Of a stretch of DNA of 64,000 bases, positions 58,054-64,000 are shown piece after piece. The stretch is from Arachis hypogaea (taxonomy: Eukaryota; Streptophyta; Magnoliopsida; Fabales; Fabaceae). The stretch is taken from positions 47,148,598 to 47,212,597 of the forward strand of contig NC_092043.1 of assembly GCF_003086295.3 (NCBI RefSeq). The letters run 5' to 3'. The position numbers and the translations under genes were made by a program. The notes beneath the pieces were generated by a model. That model saw only the letters and a program-made list of their open reading frames with translations. It was not told the DNA's origin and did not search any database. Position 1 is the stretch's first letter. Each line of letters opens with the position of its first letter.

Positions 58054-59195
58054 ATGTCTCCCTCAATTACCAAAAGCAAAAGTAATTCACGAGTATTAAA
58101 ACTTAAAATCCTAAAAATGCTATCATCAAACACACTGAGATGTCTTTCATGTGCACTGCTTCTGTGTTTACTTTCAGTCATTGTATTCACTATCACCACC
58201 AAAAACTTCAGCAAGAACTGTGTCATTCATAGCTTACCAAACACGAACACACTTCAATTAACAGAGTACAAAGACGACGAAAACGATGAAATGGAAAAAG
58301 AGATGCTTCGAGTGGCTTCACGCGCCAACCATCATCTACTAATTCGAAAAAATTAGCTTTCATGTTCCTCACAACATCAACCCTTCCATTTGCACCTTTA
58401 TGGGAATCATTCTTTAACAACGCCCCAAAAACACACTTCACCATTTACGTCCACGTGGATCCCACCATGTTCAAGTGGAAACCACCCTACTCGAGTGTTT
58501 TTCATGATCGCCTGATCTTTTCCAAACATACTGCTAGACACTCTCCTGCACTCGCCGCAGCAGCGCGTAGGTTACTATCGAGTGCCCTAGTCGATGATCG
58601 TGACAACTACATGTTCATACTTCTCTCAGGTTCATGCATTCCTCTACACTCTTTTCACTTCACATACCACGCGCTTGCAAACTCAAACAAAAGCTTCATC
58701 GAGATAGCTCCACAAGGTTTAGCCTCGTTTTACCGATGGTCGACGCATAGGCCACATGTGATGCTCCCGGAGGTAAGGTACGAGGACTTTCGAGCTGGGT
58801 CCCAATTTTGGTCATTGACACGTAAGCATGCAATGCTGGTCGTGGCGGATACGAAGATTTGGTCAAAATTCAAACTCCCATGCTTGCATTTGTTGATGTG
58901 TTTCCCAGAAGAGAATTACTTTCCTACCCTTATGAATATGGTGGACAGAGAGGGGTGCGTGCATGCCACGCTCACCCACGTGGATTGGACTAGGAGTATG
59001 GATGGACACCCTCGAGTATATCAAAAAGATGAGGTTGGGCCTCAGTTGGTTTGGGCCTTGAGGAAGGATAGGCCCAAGTATGGTGACCAAGATGATGGCA
59101 CGCGTCAGGATCCATTTTTGTTTGCCAGAAAATTTTCTCCAGACGCGTTACAAACTCTGATGGCTATAGCAGATCGCATTATCTTTAAGGATTAG
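58054..59195 (+). pseudogene. GT14 glycosyltransferase 3, single-base frameshift
   Basis: A third tandem paralogue. The first frame (58054-58356, 100 codons) gives the cytosolic tail, a membrane anchor (residues 29-47) and the stem, then runs into TAG right after RANHHLLIRKN. The second frame (58362-59195, 277 codons from its first ATG) gives the whole catalytic domain, with MFLTTSTLPFAPLWESFF, IYVHVD, SCIPLHSF, GSQFWSLTRKHA, CFPEENYFPT, HVDWTRS and DPFLFARKF. Alignment with gene 2 places a missing base near 58334-58340 (AACCATCATCT here). Apart from this the domain looks well preserved, so the break is recent or is a sequencing/assembly error. Initiation at 58362 would yield a soluble, unanchored enzyme. 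Gene 3 has WTRS where the paralogues have W(S/T)GS. Confidence 0.85.
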
Positions 59196-61300
59196 TTAAG
59201 AATTAAGATTACAAAGGGTGAAACACACCTTTTTTTATCATTTTATTTTTTTCATCTAATATTTATAATTTTTTTTTACATTATCTATTACATTTGAAAA
59301 GTTCTTATTTTATATCTAATATCTTCAAAAATTTATAATTCTATGATGTTTCATTAACATTAGAAGTAGAATTAAAAATTTGTAGACATTAATTGTAATA
59401 TTAAAATTTTTCAAACGTTGAAGATAAACTTTCAAACTTTAAATATAAAACTTTTAATAGTTATGAATTTAATTTTATTCATTAATAGCATATCACATTT
59501 GATCTTTTAAATAAGAAAAATAGTTACTTTTATTAATCTCATTGAATGTATTTATAAATTTTTCTATACTATTGTTATATAAAATTAACTTCAAATATTA
59601 GAGATATAAATTATATTTAATTATTCTGTTAGTTTTTATAGTTTTGTGGAATTTTTAATTAGGTCTTTATATTTTTTTCTTTTAATTGAGTCTTTGTACT
59701 AATTTTTTTAATTAGGTCTCTATACTTTTTTTTTTTACTTGGGTCTATGCACCAATTTTATGAACATAAAAGCAGAATCAACAAATTTTAGTTTTACGTG
59801 TAGGTCTCGCGGAATACACTTTGGGCCTATCTTTTCATAAACCGCTACAGGATGTAGCGATTTATGTGTTTCAGCATTTGATCGTAATCTGCGACAGAGT
59901 GTAATGGATTACGTGTAATTGGAAATCCAATAATGCTAGGGAACCAAAGATGGTTCCATCCAAAAACCAGCCAAATGTCTTTGCGTGAATTCAAAACTTC
60001 TACGTGGATGGTGCTTATACTAGGCATTAGGATGTTTCTTTTCTTTGTAAATTAGATGATTCTGAATCTGTTTTCTGATTTATTATATTTTAGGCATTTG
60101 GAGAGAGAAGGAAGGTGAAGAGACGGAAGCTAATTGAATCAGTTTCCGTGATTCACGTTGCAATGATACTGAACGTATCTCCTCCTAATTTGAATGTAGT
60201 GAAACATTTAATAACCAATATTTTAAATCATAAATAAATAAAATTAATTACTATATTTATAATTAATTAAGTTGTTCTATTTTTTGCTGATTTGGAGTTG
60301 GTTCCATATACTTTTCCTTAGAAATCGCGTTAAGATGTCGCGGATTACATATAAATAAGTTTGTTGCATTTGCGTTTGATTTTTTAGATTATTGTATTTG
60401 CGTAACACTTTCTCCTATCTATTTTATTTATGTAAATTGTCCCGAATCTGACAATATAATAGTCATTCGACATAAAAGGATTTATTATTTGGTGAATGCA
60501 ATGGTGCCTTTGAGATTGTGCCTAACTTACTAAAAAAAGTAAATAGATATATTTAATAAATTTTAAATATTTTACTTTTTATTTTAAATATTTTATTTTT
60601 TATTTTTAAAAACAAGTTAGACAATTTAAACACCAAAGTAAAAAACACCATAAAACTCACCTTATTATTTTTACTCGTAATGATGTCAGATGAAGTCCCA
60701 CTTTCATGAAGACTTTTAAAAGGAAAGTGCTTGGGATTTTAGAAAATACAAAATATTTTAACTTATATTTAGTAAAAAAAAATGATGTGTTTTTGTTTTT
60801 AGTTTTAAAAAGATAAAAATATTTTTAAAGGTATTTGTAAAGATATTTCTAAAATTAATTTATACTTTTTAAAATTAAAAAGTTAATATAGTATTTTATA
60901 TATTGAATATTTATATTTATTTTTATGCTTTACTAAAATTATTTTTAAATATTAAAAGTAATGTTATCAAACACAGTTTTTGTAATTTATACTTGTTGAA
61001 CGTCAATTTTTATTTATTGCGTATAAAAAAATATATATTTAGTATCTTATGAAAAACTTTTATTACATTACTAAAAACAAATTTTATTATTTATCTATTA
61101 CATACTTGATTATTTTACTATATAGCATATACTTTATTATTTTTGGTAGTTAATTATTTAGTTAGAAAATATATAAACTAATATATAAAAATAAAAGTTT
61201 GAGAATAAACTAGAGAAGAGGAGCTTAAATTTATGGTCTATTTTTTAAATTTTATTTGTTTTTTCCGACTAAAATAAAATTTTAGTTGTTGATGTGTCTG
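59196..61300. other. Intergenic, no gene seen
   Basis: AT-rich. Includes the MITE half-copy at 59612-59760. Around 59810-59920 and 60325-60420 lie short phrases with CGC near GATTACGTG / GATTACATA, possibly another transposon. No gene is called. Confidence 0.5.
59612..59760. mobile_element. Half copy of the 16.1-kb MITE family
   Basis: TTTAATTATTCTGTTAGT, TTTTTAATTAGGTCTTTATA and TTGAGTCTTTGTACTAATTT match one arm of the element at 16103-16407. The opposite arm is missing. Confidence 0.65.
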
Positions 61301-61309
61301 TTAAATTAA

Positions 61310-61904
61310 GGGTTAAGTATGATTTTGGTCCCAACGTAGGGGCTGAAAATTTATTTCGTCCCTCGCCTTTTTTTCGTTCTAAAATGGTCCCTAAAGTTTC
61401 AGTTTGTTTTAAAATCGTCTTTTTTACCAATTATATTTTTTTATTACCAAATTATCCTTTATTAAAAAAATTATAAAATAAAATAAATATAAAATAAATA
61501 AATAAAAAAAGAAAAAAAAGAAAGAAGGGGGATACAGAAGGGGGTGGGTGGGGAGAAAAGGGAGGCGAGAAAAGGGGGGAGGGGGAAGGTGGAGGGGGGA
61601 GAGAAAGGGGACTCATGCCGCCGCATCGCCGACCCCGCCCGCCGCTTCTTCTTCTTCTTCTTCCCGTCGCCGCACCGCCGTCCGCCACTTCTTCTTCTTC
61701 CCACCGCCGCACCGCACCGCGCCGCCATCCACCGCACCATCGCCCCTGCCGCACCACCTCTTCTTCTTCTTCCGCCGCACCACCACACCACCAATTCTTC
61801 TTCTTCTGTGAACTTGATTTGTTTGTGAAATTTTAGGATTTTTTTAAAAATTTGTTGTGGAATATTGTTGTTGTTAAAATTTGTTGTGGAATATTGTTGT
61901 GGAT

Positions 61905-61947
<43 letters not shown>

Positions 61948-62427
61948 AATAACCATGATGATAATGTGGTGGTGGTGGTGGTGGTTCTGTTATGGTGGTT
62001 TAGGTGCTGTTCTTCTGATGATGTTGATGATGATGATGACCATGATGATAATGTGGTGGTAGTGGTGGGTTCTGGTGGTGGTGGGAGAAAACACAGCGCT
62101 GCCGAGACGGGGGGAGGGAGGAGAAAGAGAAGCGGGAGGTGGGTGTTGTTTCGGGAAGAGGGGAAAGGGGGAAGGGGAAGGTCGCCATCGCAGTAGCTCC
62201 ACGCCGCCGCCGCTCCACGCCGCTGCTCATCCTTTGCCTGCATTTGCGATTCTGCTTCTGTTTCTGGTTGAGGAAGAAGAGGGGAGGGAGGGAGGGAGGG
62301 GTATTTTTGTCCGAAGGACCATTTTACAATAAACTGAAACCTTGGGGACCATTTTAGAGTGAAAAAAAGGCGAGGGATGAAATAAATTTTCAGCCCCTAC
62401 ATTGGGGACCAAAATCATACTTATCCC
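61310..62427. mobile_element. Mutator-like element with long TIRs and GC-rich core
   Basis: A 1,118-bp element with inverted ends of about 115-120 bp. GGGTTAAGTATGATTTTGGT at the left matches GGGATAAGTATGATTTTGGT read from the right. Both also hold GGGGCTGAAAATTTATTTC and CCTCGCCTTTTTTTC. It is flanked by a perfect 9-bp duplication TTAAATTAA (61301-61309 and 62428-62436). The core has GC-rich (CCGCCG)n, (TTC)n and (GAT)n runs. Both strands therefore show long open frames of low-complexity Ser/Pro/Arg/Asp residues, which I do not accept as genes. No transposase was seen. Confidence 0.9.
61909..61946. repeat. (GAT)n run inside the Mutator-like element
   Basis: About twelve GAT/GATGAT units. 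A diverged copy of the same module (TGATGATG…ACCATGATGATAATGTGGTGG) follows at about 62017-62060. Confidence 0.85.
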
Positions 62428-62559
62428 TTAAATTAAAATTTAAGAAAGACAACTTTATTTGATCTCTTTACGATGCGTTCAAGAGTAGAGCAACTTTTTA
62501 TTTTTGGATAGCTATAACTTTTAAAAAATATATAATGTAGGAGACACTTTTATTTTGTC

Positions 62560-62850
62560 TCTTAACGAAGTAAAACAGAAGGAGTAGAGAAGAAAAAATC
62601 ACACAACCATATATCCTGGTTCAGTCACCACGTGCAATACGACCTACATCCAGTCCCCTCACAACAATGGAGAAATTTTCACTATATTTCACAAAAATTA
62701 CAACACCAATTTTCTAGGATTCAATACAATTCTATTTGGGACAAGCCCAGCTGATTTGACGAGGTTCACTTCCTAAACTTGTAACCACTAAGTGCTCGTC
62801 CAACTTAGTAAGAGAATCCCCTCAATATCATGTATACAAAATAGAAAAAC
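62560..62850. mobile_element. Possible LTR-retrotransposon fragment
   Basis: The phrases ATATATCCTGGTTCAGTCACC, CGACCTACATCCAGTCCCC and CTAAGTGCTCGTCCAACTTAG resemble text I associate with plant LTR retrotransposons. There are no ends, duplications or coding domains to prove it. Confidence 0.3.
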
Positions 62851-64000
62851 ATACAAAAGAGTTTGACATAATTTTCTGACTTTTTCTTGATAACTCTCTT
62901 TACCTTTTCTCTTAATGGCTTTTACTAAAACCTCGCTTAATGCCTTTTTTTATTGAAAAAAAAAACAAAGAAAAATGAACACTGAAAAACAGAAAATCTA
63001 TGTAAAATTCTGAAGAAAAAGAATGGTTAGCTTGTAAGTTATAAAAACTCAAACTTGTGTGCTCACTCCTTAAATAAATTTTTGACCGTTTACCCCTTTA
63101 GTAGAGGAATAAAACTTTAAAAACTTGAAACTTTGCTTGAAAGGTTGACTTCTTCATCTCCAAATACAGCAGCAGTGGTACAGAAGAGATATGAGACTGA
63201 CAGTAATTAAAGTTTAGATACATCCATATTTAACTACTTCTCTTTCATCCTTTTTCAATCTTTTTCAAGAATTTGAGCCATTCATCAATGTTTTGACTCC
63301 AAGTTTTAATCTTGACCCTTGATTTGTAGTAGAGCTATATAAGTTTCAATTTTTTCAAATTTTCAGTTCGATACTTATAGGAGGAGAGCATTCTTGACAA
63401 GTTACCAATAAAGCACATAGATTAAAAAAATATATATTCTGATTCATTTTTTTATTTGATCTTAACTACTGAATTATAGTTTTTGACTTGCTTAATTTTG
63501 ATAATTTACTTTTTTTTTTGTATTTGAACTCTAATTTTTTTTTTCTTGTTTTTTTTTTTTTGAGTTTTGACTATTTTACCTGTGTAAGAAAAAAAATAAA
63601 AGAGAAAATAAATTCGGTTGCTTTTCGTTTGGTTTAGAGAGAATATGAAATTTTCTTCCTTTGACAGTAACGATACTACGATGGGCCTTATGAAATTGAA
63701 CTTGTTTACTATAGGGCCTAATGCTTGTTTGTGGTTCTGATGAAAATGTATGGTTATGGTTGGTGAACTGATTAGTAATTATTTTCGTGTACTATGATAG
63801 ATTAGAATGAGTGTCTATGGGCCTGAGCCATTTTAGGATTTTGTTTGCTTGTTATAGGCCAGTTTTGATTTAAATAATCTCCTGTATTATAAACAAATTA
63901 ATCAAACACATTATTAGACTTTTAATTTCAAAATAATAATGTTTGGTTATTCCATTGCCACCCCTAGTTATTATCTAATAATTGTTATAATTTTTTTAAA
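62851..64000. other. Intergenic, no gene seen
   Basis: AT-rich with poly-T runs near 63500-63560. No coding features appear before the window ends. Confidence 0.5.

Noticed and set aside
61452..62418. Many overlapping long frames on both strands (Ser/Pro/Arg/Asp-rich)
   Set aside because: They lie inside a Mutator-type element and come from triplet repeats (TTC, GAT, CCG). They have no domain, and the opposite frames are equally open.

Overview
The window is nuclear DNA of a flowering plant. The protein-coding genes are interrupted by AT-rich introns with GT..AG borders. They are separated by very AT-rich, repeat-laden intergenic DNA containing LTR retrotransposons, LINEs, hAT, Mutator and CACTA elements, and microsatellites. 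A short inverted-repeat element at 71-216, and two related copies of a second short element at about 18.7 and 19.8 kb, look like MITEs common in peanut. A legume of the genus Arachis is my best guess; this is inference from memory, not a database match. No rRNA, tRNA or organellar gene was seen. Layout: 0-11 kb is transposon debris: a peanut-type MITE, two hAT-type MITEs with exact 8-bp target duplications, a fold-back element, a Ty3/gypsy LTR with the start of gag, and a deleted Ty1/copia element. At 12.2-13.3 kb a DREB2-type AP2/ERF transcription factor gene lies on the minus strand. From 16 to 21.5 kb come two Mutator-type elements with 9-bp duplications, a solo LTR with a 5-bp duplication, and a long fold-back repeat. 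At 22.9-30.9 kb a five-exon plus-strand gene encodes a 669-residue plant protein with an NT-C2-like N-terminus and a conserved C-terminal domain that looks papain-like. It converges on a four-exon minus-strand KIX8/KIX9-like adaptor gene (31.4-32.6 kb) ending in an EAR repression motif. A nearly whole but dead hAT transposon (35.0-38.2 kb) and a LINE fragment (39-40 kb) follow. From 42.4 to 59.2 kb there is a tandem array of three single-exon GT14 (Core-2/I-branching, BC10-like) glycosyltransferase genes, all on the plus strand. Two are intact; the third has a single-base frameshift. Between them lie a 3.5-kb LINE, a long-TIR Mutator-like element studded with ACGTG cores, two more hAT MITEs and a CACTA-type element. 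The last 5 kb contains a Mutator-type element with 118-bp TIRs and a GC-rich core, and a probable LTR fragment. How the genes relate: the DREB2 factor would act in stress transcription, and the KIX/EAR protein in recruiting a TOPLESS-type corepressor. The GT14 proteins should be Golgi type II membrane enzymes. The NT-C2 protein has no known role. No operon-like or clearly cooperative pathway is visible. The most unusual items are a DREB2 protein lacking a normally invariant DNA-contacting tryptophan, a putative Cys/His/Asp-containing domain in the NT-C2 protein, the GT14 array with one decaying member, and several transposons whose target duplications can be read exactly.
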